From: Sphingopyxis sp. OPL5
GTDB lineage: Bacteria > Pseudomonadota > Alphaproteobacteria > Sphingomonadales > Sphingomonadaceae
DNA length: 64,000 nucleotides
Direction: 5' to 3'
Assembly: GCF_003797775.2 (NCBI RefSeq)
Contig: NZ_CP060725.1
Coordinates: forward strand, 1,550,001-1,614,000
A model generated the notes under the pieces. The model ran no database searches, was not told where the DNA came from, and saw only the letters and a list, made by a program, of their open reading frames with translations. The position numbers were made by a program, and so were the translations under genes. How positions within the stretch are numbered: the first letter of the stretch is position 1; the number at the start of each line of letters is the position of its first letter. Below are positions 24,662 through 33,130 of the stretch, in pieces.

Positions 24662-25972
24662 ATGCTGCAAACCGCTACGATCGCTGTAACCGATGATACC
24701 GGCCCGACGGAGCCTGAGCGCGGGCAAACCACCGGCGCGACAGCCGGAAACGGCGCGCAGCCGCTGGACGTTTCGCCGCTTTTCACGCCGCTGACGATCG
24801 GCCGGCTGACGCTGCAAAACCGCTTCGTCATGGCGCCGATGGGGCGCGGTTCGGCAAGCGACGGGGTGTTGTCGCCGGGCTATGCGCCCTATTATGCCCG
24901 CCGCGCCGAAGGCGGAGCAGGATTGGTCATCGGCGAAGCGACCGCGATCGACCATCCGACCGCTATGCATATGCGGACCAGTTCGACGATATATGGTGCG
25001 GGCGCCGAAGCCTGGGCGAAGGTCGCGGATGCCGTGCATGCCAAGGGCGGCGCGTTCATGCCGCAGATCTGGCACGCCGCGCTGATGCGCTCGCCGTATC
25101 CGGCCGACGACCCGAAACTGGAAATGGCCAACCGCGATAGGAAATCGATGGGGCCGTCGGGGCTTTACATGCCGGGACTGATCGATCCGTCGCTGACCCC
25201 GCCCGAACCGGTGCAGGTCGAGGAGCCGATGACGGTCGCCGAGATCGACGATTGCATTAAATCCTATGCCCGGGCCGCGGCGACCGCGATGGCGATCGGG
25301 TGTGACGGGATCAACATCCACGGCGCGCACGGCTATCTGATCGACGAATTCCTCTGGTCGCGCTTCAACCGCCGCACCGACGCCTATGGCGGCAGCCTGG
25401 TCAACCGCGTCCGCTTCGCCGCCGAGGTGGTCGCCGCTTGCCGCGCCGCAACCGCGCCCGGCTTTCCGATCATGCTGCGCCTGTCGCAGTGGAAACAGCA
25501 GGACTATCGCGCGCGGATCGCCGAGTCCGCCGACGAGCTGGCCGAAATCGTCGAACCGCTGGCGGCTGCCGGCGCCGACCTGTTCGACTGTTCGACGCGG
25601 CGGTTCTGGGAAGCCGAATTCGCCGGATCGGACCTCAGCCTGTCGGGCTGGATCAAAAGGCTGACGCGAAAGCCGACGATGATGGTCGGCTCGCTGGGGA
25701 TCGCCAAGGAGGTGCTGGAAAAGGACGCGATGGCCGCGCTGCGCGCCGTCGCGGCAGGCGGCAAGGCAGCGGCTCCGACCGACGTCGCGACGATCGACGG
25801 CCCGCCGCATATGCTCGAAGAGGCGCTGCGGCGCTTTGCGCGGGGCGATTTCGATCTATTGGGGGTCGGGCGGATGATGATCGCCAATCCCGATTTCGCG
25901 AACCGCGTCCGCGACGGCGACTACGCCGCGCTGCAGGTTTACCGGACCGAGCATCTGATGAAGCTCGAATGA
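24662..25972 (+). CDS. NADH:flavin oxidoreductase, old yellow enzyme family
   Basis: 436-residue OYE-type flavoprotein, paralog of the protein at 21233 but with about 35 extra N-terminal residues and a short insert near residues 355-375. VMAPMGRGS, IWHAA, IHGAHGYLIDEFLWSRFNRR and YGG are present, as is the shared LSQWKQQD segment. It stands alone in its unit, with its 3' end 1 bp from the convergent crotonase gene. The ATG at 24662 follows GGGGAGAG. Likely an ene-reductase acting on a ring or side-chain enone. Confidence 0.87.
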   Translation: MLQTATIAVTDDTGPTEPERGQTTGATAGNGAQPLDVSPLFTPLTIGRLTLQNRFVMAPMGRGSASDGVLSPGYAPYYARRAEGGAGLVIGEATAIDHPTAMHMRTSSTIYGAGAEAWAKVADAVHAKGGAFMPQIWHAALMRSPYPADDPKLEMANRDRKSMGPSGLYMPGLIDPSLTPPEPVQVEEPMTVAEIDDCIKSYARAAATAMAIGCDGINIHGAHGYLIDEFLWSRFNRRTDAYGGSLVNRVRFAAEVVAACRAATAPGFPIMLRLSQWKQQDYRARIAESADELAEIVEPLAAAGADLFDCSTRRFWEAEFAGSDLSLSGWIKRLTRKPTMMVGSLGIAKEVLEKDAMAALRAVAAGGKAAAPTDVATIDGPPHMLEEALRRFARGDFDLLGVGRMMIANPDFANRVRDGDYAALQVYRTEHLMKLE

Positions 25973-25973
25973 T

Positions 25974-26792
25974 CTAACTCTCGCTTATTGGGGGCGCGAA
26001 GGTCGCGGTGACGGGCGTGAAGCGCGCCGGCCGCCCTTCGCGTTTCGCCGCCAGCGCCTCACCGAAATCACTGCCATGAAGGGTTTCGCGCGCCAGCTCT
26101 GCCGCATTCGCGCGCGCCGTTTCGAAATCCTCGCCGCTCGCATCGCCAAGCTGGCGCTTGATCAGCGCGAAACTCGACGGCGCGCCTTGCGCCAGTTCGA
26201 CCGCATAGGCCAAGGCCGCATCGTGAAAACCCGCGAGCGGCAGCAGGCGCGAAACAAGCCCCTTGGCATAGGCTTCGTCGGCGGCGATCCTGCGCGCGGA
26301 GAGCAGCATTTCGGCGGCATTGCCCGGGCCCATCAATCGTGACAACAGCCACGCCAGCCCGCCCTCGGCGCACAGTCCAAGCTTGGCGAACGGAGCAACG
26401 AAAACCGCATCGTCGGCGGCGATGCGAATGTCGGCCGAACAGGCAAGCGCGAGGCCAATCCCCGCGCAGGGACCATGGATCGCGGCGACGACGGGCTTTG
26501 GCATCGACATCAGTCCGTCATAGCGCAGGCCGCCCGACCCCGAATTCTGCGCCGCCGGATTATCGGAAAGTTCGTCGAGAACCTGCAGATCGGCGCCGGC
26601 GCAAAACGCCCGCCCTGCCCCCGTCAGCAGCACGACCCGCACCGCGGGATCGGCGGCGGCGCGGGTGAAAGCGGCGGTCAGGCCGCGCGACAATAAACCG
26701 TTGGACGCGTTCAGCCGGTCGGGACGGTTGAGGGTGATCCGCGCAACGCCCCGCTCAACCGCATAGAGAACGACATCCTGCACTTGGTCCAT
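25974..26792 (-). CDS. Enoyl-CoA hydratase/isomerase family protein
   Basis: 272-residue crotonase. Oxyanion-hole strands are RAFCAGADLQVL and HGPCAGIGLALACSADI. The segment VAPFAKLGLCAEGG has the PF..LG..xE pattern typical of Delta3,Delta2-enoyl-CoA isomerases, which use one Glu, rather than of two-Glu hydratases; so isomerase is as likely as hydratase. Its ATG directly follows the stop of the dehydrogenase gene (TAG then ATG), the last gene of the minus-strand operon 29035-25974. Confidence 0.85.
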   Translation of the reverse strand: MDQVQDVVLYAVERGVARITLNRPDRLNASNGLLSRGLTAAFTRAAADPAVRVVLLTGAGRAFCAGADLQVLDELSDNPAAQNSGSGGLRYDGLMSMPKPVVAAIHGPCAGIGLALACSADIRIAADDAVFVAPFAKLGLCAEGGLAWLLSRLMGPGNAAEMLLSARRIAADEAYAKGLVSRLLPLAGFHDAALAYAVELAQGAPSSFALIKRQLGDASGEDFETARANAAELARETLHGSDFGEALAAKREGRPARFTPVTATFAPPISES

Positions 26793-27869
26793 CTACCAGC
26801 CCGCCAGATCCGCCGCGCGAAGCCGATGGCGGCCGGGCGAACCCAGCCATGCCCAATCGAGCATGGCGCGCTTCATATAGATGTGCGTGTCATGCTCCCA
26901 AGTAAAGCCGATGCCGCCATGCGCCTCGACCGTGTCGCGCGTCACCTGGAGATAGGTGTCGGTCAGATGCGCCTTTGCCTGCGCTGCGGCATGCGCGGCC
27001 TTCTCGGGCAGCGCATCCCACGCATGCGCCGCATACCAGTACAACCCACGCGCCGGTTCGGTCGCCAGCGCCATTTCGACGAGTTGGTAGCGCAGCCCCT
27101 GAAAGCCCGCGACCGGCTGGCCATATTGTTCGCGCACCCGGGCATAGTCGACCGACATCGTCACGCACCGCTCGGCGCCGCCAAAGGCATCGGCGGCGAT
27201 CAGGACCGCGGCGGCGTCGATCAGACGGTCCCGCACCGCCAGCCCGTCCGTGAGCAGCTCGATCTCGGCGCCGTCGAAAACCACTGTATCGACCGGACGC
27301 GTGCGATCGCCGCTGTCGATCCGCTGCGTGCTATAGGCCGCGCCCTTCTCGACCAGCGCCAGCCCTTCGGCCACGCCGACGACGATGAGATCGGCTTCCG
27401 CGGCATTGGGCACCAGCAATTTGGTGCCGATCAGTCCGCCAGCCGCCGACAATTGCCATTCCCCCGGGAGCCAGGCGCCCTTGCCTTCGCCGAAAGCGAC
27501 GGTGGCCAAAATCTCGCCTGCCGCGAGCCGCGGCAGCCACTTGGCCTTTTGCGCATCGCTGCCGCCCAATGCGATCGCGACAATCGCCAGCGCATGGCCG
27601 AGCCAGGGCACCGGCGCGGCATAGGCGCCGAGCAGTTCGGCGACGATCGCGAGGTCGACCATGCCCAGCCCGAGGCCGCCCTGCTCCTCGGGTACGAAGA
27701 TCGCGGGCAGGCCCATATCGGCGAGCGCGGCCCATAGCTCGGAATCATATTGCGCCTCGCCCTCGACGTCGAAAATCTTGTGGACGCGAAGCGAATCGCA
27801 GCGGTCGCGCAGCAGATCCTCGATCGAGGTGAGCAGCGCGAGCTGGTCGTCGGAGAGCAGGAAGTTCAT
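26793..27869 (-). CDS. Acyl-CoA dehydrogenase, small subunit type (pair 3)
   Basis: 358-residue acyl-CoA dehydrogenase-fold protein. Contains PEEQGGLGLGMVDLAIV, YARVREQYGQPVAGFQGLRYQLVE and an intact HGGIGFTWEHD near the C-terminus. ATG 27869 overlaps the large-subunit stop by ATGA; a longer frame to 27995 is not used. Third small/large pair of the island. Confidence 0.88.
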   Translation of the reverse strand: MNFLLSDDQLALLTSIEDLLRDRCDSLRVHKIFDVEGEAQYDSELWAALADMGLPAIFVPEEQGGLGLGMVDLAIVAELLGAYAAPVPWLGHALAIVAIALGGSDAQKAKWLPRLAAGEILATVAFGEGKGAWLPGEWQLSAAGGLIGTKLLVPNAAEADLIVVGVAEGLALVEKGAAYSTQRIDSGDRTRPVDTVVFDGAEIELLTDGLAVRDRLIDAAAVLIAADAFGGAERCVTMSVDYARVREQYGQPVAGFQGLRYQLVEMALATEPARGLYWYAAHAWDALPEKAAHAAAQAKAHLTDTYLQVTRDTVEAHGGIGFTWEHDTHIYMKRAMLDWAWLGSPGRHRLRAADLAGW

Positions 27870-29035
27870 GCGCCCGCCCCCTGCGACCGGTCGCGCGGCA
27901 GGCCGAGCCCCCGTTCGGCGATGATGTTGCGCTGGATGTTCGAGGTGCCGCCGGCGATCGACATCGACAATGAGATCATGAAACGCTCGATCCATTTCAG
28001 CCGCGCGCCGCCCATGTCGGTGAAATCATCCTCGATGATATCGCGCGCGAGCCTGGAAATCCGCCCGGCGAGCTCGGTCATATAGAGCTTCGGCATCGTC
28101 TGAAACGGTCCGATGTCGCGGTCGTGCATGTCGTGCGATGTCGCGCGATAGGTCGAATAAGTGAGCGACATCAACTGGCCCTCGATCGCGGCGAGTTCCT
28201 CGCGAATGCGGGGATCCTTGATCGCGGGCGCCCCGTCGCGCTCAACCTCCTTCGCCATCTTCACCAGGTCGCGGAACATCGACAGGCTCCACGTCATCGA
28301 CGAAATGCCCGACCGTTCGTGTTTCAGCGTCGAGCGGGTCACGTTCCAGCCGCGACCGCGCTCGCCGACCAACATGTCGGCGGGGGTCTCGGCATTGTCG
28401 AAGAACACTTCGTTGAATTCCTTCTGGCGTGTCATCTGGACCAGCGGCCGCACGGTCACGCCGGGCTGCCGAATATCGATGAGCAGATAGGAAATACCGG
28501 CATGTTTCGGCGCATCGGGTTCGGTGCGCACGAGGCAGAACATGTGCGTCGCCTTGTGCGCGTGGGTGGTCCAGATTTTCTGACCATTGATGATCCATTT
28601 GTCGCCAACGAGTTCGGCCTTGGTGCGCAGCGATGCGAGGTCCGACCCGGCATTGGGTTCGGAAAAGCCCTGCGCCCAGACGATGTCGCCGCGCAGCGTC
28701 GGCGCGATGAAGCGGTCCTTCTGGTCCTCGGTGCCCCATTCGAGCAGCGTCGGGACGACCAGCCCATTGCCCGGAATGCGGCCCGCCGGCGCGCGCGCCT
28801 TGGTCAGTTCCTCGCGAATGATCTCGGCCTTGCCGATGTCGGCTGCCTGTTCGCTGCCGCCGAAACGCTTGGGGATCGCACGGTGCAGATATCCACGCTC
28901 GGTCGCCGCGATCACGAACGCCCGCTCGTTCTCGCGCGATTTCAGATTGCCGTCGGCGGGCGGCCAATGCTGGCCGATGAAGTCCCGCACCTCCTGACGA
29001 AAGGCGTCATACTCCGCCCCGAAGCCCAGTTCCAT
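27866..29035 (-). CDS. Acyl-CoA dehydrogenase, large subunit type (pair 3)
   Basis: 389-residue acyl-CoA dehydrogenase: WAQGFSEPNAGSDLASLRT, NGQKIWTTHAHKATH, the beta-domain FNEVFFDNAETP, and C-terminal GGTSNIQRNIIAERGLGLPRD. ATG 29035 is chosen because AGAGGA lies 6 nt upstream; an in-frame TTG at 29041 is less likely. First gene of a three-gene unit with the partner subunit and a crotonase, facing away from the P450 operon across a 326-bp regulatory gap. Confidence 0.9.
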   Translation of the reverse strand: MELGFGAEYDAFRQEVRDFIGQHWPPADGNLKSRENERAFVIAATERGYLHRAIPKRFGGSEQAADIGKAEIIREELTKARAPAGRIPGNGLVVPTLLEWGTEDQKDRFIAPTLRGDIVWAQGFSEPNAGSDLASLRTKAELVGDKWIINGQKIWTTHAHKATHMFCLVRTEPDAPKHAGISYLLIDIRQPGVTVRPLVQMTRQKEFNEVFFDNAETPADMLVGERGRGWNVTRSTLKHERSGISSMTWSLSMFRDLVKMAKEVERDGAPAIKDPRIREELAAIEGQLMSLTYSTYRATSHDMHDRDIGPFQTMPKLYMTELAGRISRLARDIIEDDFTDMGGARLKWIERFMISLSMSIAGGTSNIQRNIIAERGLGLPRDRSQGAGA

Positions 29036-29361
29036 CCTCAATCCTCTATATGATTAGCGCTTACCCTCCTTCAAATGCTGCGGCCGCCAAGAGTCAATCG
29101 AAAACGTGATAATCAGATAACTAAGTCACTTGATTATGCAGCAGCCTAGGCGCAGGTTTGTCGGCGCCGGATTCGGGGAAAGCCAGACAGGCCGCCCTTG
29201 CCCCTTCGGCAACCGATGGCCACCCCGGGAGCGGCCAAAAACGAATTGACAAATTATGTCCAAACGTCAGAACTGTGGATGACCCGCCTCTTTGGGCGCC
29301 ATAAGACTTAGAACAAACGACGGTCTCCAGGACCGTATCAATGGGATGAGGAGAGCGAGCG
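29036..29361. other. Divergent regulatory gap between dehydrogenase and P450 operons
   Basis: 326 bp, the longest non-coding stretch of the window. Near the dehydrogenase side it is AT-rich and carries the inverted repeat ATAATCA (29109-29115)/TGATTAT (29131-29137) with a 15-bp spacer, plus a further TGATTA at about 29051. A consensus TTGACA lies at 29246-29251 (plus) but without a good -10 at 16-18 nt. Small open frames here have no ribosome-binding site and are not called. No RNA gene is recognised. Confidence 0.6.
29109..29137. promoter_or_regulatory. Inverted repeat ATAATCA...TGATTAT, candidate operator
   Basis: Perfect 7-bp arms separated by 15 bp in the gap between the divergent dehydrogenase and P450 operons. 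The TGATTA/TAATCA unit also occurs in the promoter gap at 24606-24611. Its size and location fit a regulator-binding dyad; which regulator is unknown. Confidence 0.35.
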
Positions 29362-30564
29362 ATGCCGCAGACAGTCGCGGTCCCCGACAATGTGCCGCCC
29401 GAACTGGTGGTCGATTTCGACTTCTACACGCTCGCCGGCAAGGCCGAGGATATCCAGCTCGCCTGGGCCGAACTCCACAAGGGTCCCGACATCGTCTGGA
29501 CCCCGCATTATGGCGGTTATTGGATCGCGACGCGCGCCGCCGACATCCAGGTGATGCAGGTCGATCACGAACATTTCAGCCACAATGAGTTCGACATCCC
29601 GCTCAACCCAGGCCGGATGAAATCGATCCCGCTGTCGCTCGATCCGCCCGACCACACCCCCTATCGCAAGCTGTTGATGACCGGCTTCACCCCGCAGAAG
29701 GTCCGCCAATATTCCGAAGTCGCGCGCGAGACCGCGCAGGAACTGGTGGCGACACTCAAGCCGCGCGGCGAATGCGAATTCATCGACGATTTTGCCAAGG
29801 TGCTGCCGATCAACGTCTTCCTGACGATGATGGGCCTGCCGCTGAGCGATCGCGACTTCCTGTTGCCGCGCGCCGAAATCGCGGTCCGCAGCAACGACAT
29901 CGAGCTCAAGGCCCGGACCCAGGGCGAACTCGCCGGCTATCTGATGGGGCATATCGAGGACCGCAAGGCGAACCCGCGCGAAGACCTGCTCGGGATGATC
30001 GTAAACGGCGAGGTCAGCGAACGGGCGCTGACCCCGCACGAGATCATGGCGATGTCGCTGCTGGTGCTCGTCGGCGGGCTCGATACGGTCGCGTCGCAGA
30101 TCGGTTTCGTCGCGCATTTCCTGGCGAAGAACCCCGGCCATCGGCGCGAACTGGTCGAAAATCCGAAGCTGGCGCAGGTCGCCTGCGAGGAATTCCTGCG
30201 CCGCTACGGCCTGCCGAACACCGCGCGGCAGCTAACCGAAGACTATGACTATAAGGGCCTGAAATTCAAAAAGGGCGATATGATCCAGATGCCCAAATGC
30301 CTCTATGGCCTGGACGACCGGATCAATGCCAACCCCGAGGTCGTCGATTTCCACCGCAAGCCGTCGGAGATCAAGCACGCCGCATTCGGCGCGGGGCCGC
30401 ACGTCTGCCCCGGCAATGTGCTGGCACGGCGCGAACTGATCATCTTCCTCGAGGAATGGCTGCCCGCGATCCCCGATTTCGAGATCGACCCCGACCGTCC
30501 GCCGGTCTTTGCCGCCGGCAGCGTCAACGGCGTCGACAAACTCTATCTGAAATGGGCGGTGTGA
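29362..30564 (+). CDS. Cytochrome P450 (P450cam-like)
   Basis: 400-residue soluble bacterial P450 that inserts one oxygen atom into a C-H bond using electrons from a redox partner. Heme-ligand Cys is C349 in FGAGPHVCPG; the I-helix oxygen-activation segment is VGGLDTVAS (about 237-245) as in CYP101 P450cam, and the ExxR helix is CEEFLRR. It is a clear paralog of the P450 at 57364 (shared VPxELVVDxD N-terminus, SxDPPDHxxYR). First gene of a nine-gene operon. ATG 29362 follows GAGGAGAG. Confidence 0.93.
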   Translation: MPQTVAVPDNVPPELVVDFDFYTLAGKAEDIQLAWAELHKGPDIVWTPHYGGYWIATRAADIQVMQVDHEHFSHNEFDIPLNPGRMKSIPLSLDPPDHTPYRKLLMTGFTPQKVRQYSEVARETAQELVATLKPRGECEFIDDFAKVLPINVFLTMMGLPLSDRDFLLPRAEIAVRSNDIELKARTQGELAGYLMGHIEDRKANPREDLLGMIVNGEVSERALTPHEIMAMSLLVLVGGLDTVASQIGFVAHFLAKNPGHRRELVENPKLAQVACEEFLRRYGLPNTARQLTEDYDYKGLKFKKGDMIQMPKCLYGLDDRINANPEVVDFHRKPSEIKHAAFGAGPHVCPGNVLARRELIIFLEEWLPAIPDFEIDPDRPPVFAAGSVNGVDKLYLKWAV

Positions 30565-31703
30565 TGGCCATCGACGACAGCGGCGTCCGCGCCGCGATCC
30601 GCGCTGCGATCGATGCGGGGCATGAAGAGGCGGTGCATGTCGTCGCCTATCACAAGGGCGCCAAGGTGCTGGACCTGTGGGATGGCCTCGCCGACCCCGC
30701 GTCGGGGCGCAAGGCCGACGCCGACACCTTGTACAATGTCTATTCGGTAACGAAGGCGGTCGCCGCGACCGCGCTGCATATCCAGGCCGAGCACGGCCAT
30801 ATCGATTATGACGCGCCGATCGCCGATTACTGGCCTGAATTCGCGCAGAACGGCAAGTCCGCAGCGACGGTGCGCCACGCTCTCACCCACCGCGCCGGCG
30901 TCCCGCTGATGCCCGAAGGCGTGACCCCCGAGGCGATGTGCGACTGGGAGTATATGACTGGCGCGATCGCCGCGATGGAGCCGCTCGCGCCGCCGGGCGA
31001 GAAGACACTCTATCAATCGATGACCTTCGGCTGGATCATCGGCGAGATCGTCCGACGCAGCGACCCCCAAGGCCGCGACTTCCGCCAGTTCGTGCTTGAC
31101 GAGATCAACGCGCCGCTCGGCCTGAAGGACCTGTGGATCGGCATCCCCGACACGGTCGCCGATCGCGTAGCCGTCATGTCGAACCGCAACGAGAATGATC
31201 CCCCGCCCCCCGCCGCGACGCTTTATGCCCGCTCGATGCCCGCCTCGGTCGACCTGGTGCCGCCGGTGTTCGCGCGGCCCGAGGTGCAGCGGGCGTGCAT
31301 CGCCGGGGTCGGCGGCATCTTCAACGCCCGCGACGAAGCGCGCTTCTGGGCGATGCTGGCGGGCGGCGGCGCACTGGACGGGGTGCGCCTGCTGTCCGCC
31401 GACCGCGTCGCGGGCTTCTCCACGATCCGTGACAATGGCGACGAACCCGACCCGGTGATGTTCGGCATTCCGATCCCGATCAGCACCGGCGGATACTGGC
31501 TGGGCGGCCACCGCGTCAGCGGCCCGCGCGCGATCTGGCATCCCGGCGCCGGCGGCTCGATCGGCTGGGCCGACCCCGACCAGCACCTCGCCGTGGCGAT
31601 CTGCCACAACCGCATGTTCAACGCGCGCGACCCGCAGGACGACCCGATCCTGCCGATTTCCAAGGCCGTGGTCGCGGCGCTCGGCCTGGAGTGGAAATCA
31701 TGA
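30564..31703 (+). CDS. Serine hydrolase, beta-lactamase/esterase (class C) family
   Basis: 379-residue serine hydrolase of the beta-lactamase superfamily (EstB/LACTB type). The catalytic S61-x-x-K64 is in YSVTKAVAA; the C-terminal HPGAGGSIGWADP corresponds to the third active-site element. No signal peptide is visible, so it acts in the cytoplasm, likely as an esterase or lactone hydrolase rather than on beta-lactams. Its ATG overlaps the P450 stop (TGATG), indicating coupling with oxygenated products of the operon. Confidence 0.87.
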   Translation: MAIDDSGVRAAIRAAIDAGHEEAVHVVAYHKGAKVLDLWDGLADPASGRKADADTLYNVYSVTKAVAATALHIQAEHGHIDYDAPIADYWPEFAQNGKSAATVRHALTHRAGVPLMPEGVTPEAMCDWEYMTGAIAAMEPLAPPGEKTLYQSMTFGWIIGEIVRRSDPQGRDFRQFVLDEINAPLGLKDLWIGIPDTVADRVAVMSNRNENDPPPPAATLYARSMPASVDLVPPVFARPEVQRACIAGVGGIFNARDEARFWAMLAGGGALDGVRLLSADRVAGFSTIRDNGDEPDPVMFGIPIPISTGGYWLGGHRVSGPRAIWHPGAGGSIGWADPDQHLAVAICHNRMFNARDPQDDPILPISKAVVAALGLEWKS

Positions 31704-32950
31704 CCGCGATGCCCCGTCTCGAAGATCTCGAGGACAAGAGTTTCGACCCGTTCCTGGTCGAGAAATTGTCGACGGGCAACTGCCCCGATCCCTACCCGCG
31801 CATCCACGAGCTGATGGCGCAGGGCGCGGTCGTCGAGGGCAGCTATCGCATGCAGTTCACCGACGTTCCCGACGCGCAGATGGGGCATCTGCCGCAGGTG
31901 ATGGTGCTGGGGTACGACGCGGTGATGAAGGTGCTGACCCAGCCCGAAATCTTCACCAACAAGGAAGCGTTCCGGCGCAACCTCGGCCGCTCGTTCGGCA
32001 ACACGGTGACGGTGATGGATGCGCCCGAACACACCCATTACCGCAAGATATTCCAGAAGGCGTTCCTGCCGCAGATCGTCACCCAATGGGGCGAGACGGT
32101 GGTCGATCCGGTGGTCAACCGGCTGATGGGCGAGTTCGTCGGGCGCGGCGAAGCCGATTTGATCGAGGAATTCACCCACCATTATCCGTTCCAGGTCATC
32201 TATGCGCAGGTCGAGCTGGAACCCGATCAGGCGCCGGTGTTCCACAAGCTGGCGATCGCGCAGATCCTGTCGTCGATCGGCCTGCCGCAAGGTCCCGAGG
32301 CGAGCACGAAACTCGGCACCTTCTTTGGCGCGCTGCTGGCGCGCAAGCGCGAGAATCCCGGCACCGACCTGATCAGCCACCTCGCCACGGTCGAGGTCGG
32401 CGGCGAGCGGCTGCCCGACGATGTGCTGATCTCCTTCCTTCGCCAGCTGATGAACGCCGGCGGCGACACCACCTATCGCGGCACGAGCGTGTTGTTGACC
32501 GGCCTGCTAACGCATCCCGAGCAACTGGCCGCGGTCGCCGCCGACCGCAGCCTGATCCCGCAGGCGATCGACGAGGCGCTGCGCTGGGAAGGGCCCGTGA
32601 CCTCGACCTTCCGCTATGCGGCGCAGGATAGCGAGATCGACGGCATAACGATCAAGGCGGGGACCTTCATCAACCTGGTGCTTGCCTCGGCCAACCGCGA
32701 TCCGCGCAAGTTCGAAAATCCCGACAGCTTCGACATCTTCCGCAACCGCAGCACGCGCCACATCGCCTTTGCGAGCGGCCCGCATCTGTGCATCGGGCAG
32801 CATCTGGCGCGGGTCGAAATGACGCGCGCGCTCAATGCGATCTTCGACAGGCTGCCGGGCCTCCGGCTCGATCCCGACAAGCCCGGCCCCGATATCCGGG
32901 GACATTTGCTGCGCGTACCCGAGCATCTGTGGGTCAGGTTCGACAGCTAA
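31700..32950 (+). CDS. Cytochrome P450
   Basis: 416-residue soluble P450 of a different branch from the other two: I-helix NAGGDTTYRG, ExxR in IDEALRWEG, and heme Cys C364 in FASGPHLCIGQ. The acid-alcohol DT pair is intact. ATG 31700 overlaps the hydrolase stop by ATGA; a GTG nine nt upstream is less likely. The rubredoxin gene follows 12 bp downstream, suggesting this P450 or the flanking oxidoreductases receive electrons from it. Confidence 0.93.
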   Translation: MTAMPRLEDLEDKSFDPFLVEKLSTGNCPDPYPRIHELMAQGAVVEGSYRMQFTDVPDAQMGHLPQVMVLGYDAVMKVLTQPEIFTNKEAFRRNLGRSFGNTVTVMDAPEHTHYRKIFQKAFLPQIVTQWGETVVDPVVNRLMGEFVGRGEADLIEEFTHHYPFQVIYAQVELEPDQAPVFHKLAIAQILSSIGLPQGPEASTKLGTFFGALLARKRENPGTDLISHLATVEVGGERLPDDVLISFLRQLMNAGGDTTYRGTSVLLTGLLTHPEQLAAVAADRSLIPQAIDEALRWEGPVTSTFRYAAQDSEIDGITIKAGTFINLVLASANRDPRKFENPDSFDIFRNRSTRHIAFASGPHLCIGQHLARVEMTRALNAIFDRLPGLRLDPDKPGPDIRGHLLRVPEHLWVRFDS

Positions 32951-32962
32951 CGGAGACGGCCC

Positions 32963-33127
32963 ATGAAGAAGTGGATGTGCATGAACTGCGGCTGGATTTA
33001 CGAGCAGGAACACGGCGACCCGGCGGGCGACATCGAACCCGGCACGGCGTGGGAGGATATTCCCGACGACTGGAAATGCCCCGACTGCGGCGCGGTGAAG
33101 GCCGAATTCGACATGGTCGAGATCTGA
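32963..33127 (+). CDS. Rubredoxin
   Basis: 54-residue iron protein. Two Cys pairs, C6-x-x-C9-G and C39-P-D-C42-G, bind a single Fe; GDIEPGTAWEDIPDDWKCPDCG is cut here to its key parts: the GTAWEDIP loop and the Trp-Lys before C39 match rubredoxins almost exactly. It is a one-electron carrier, known mainly as donor to alkane hydroxylase AlkB. Here it sits between a P450 and a GMC oxidoreductase in a tight operon (12 and 3 bp gaps). Because no [2Fe-2S] ferredoxin occurs in the window, it is the only visible candidate donor for the P450s. ATG 32963. Confidence 0.93.
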   Translation: MKKWMCMNCGWIYEQEHGDPAGDIEPGTAWEDIPDDWKCPDCGAVKAEFDMVEI

Positions 33128-33130
33128 GCG

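Noticed and set aside
29121..29390. 89-residue minus-strand frame in the 326-bp gap
   Set aside because: No ribosome-binding site, runs antisense over the P450 start, and shows no domain-like composition.
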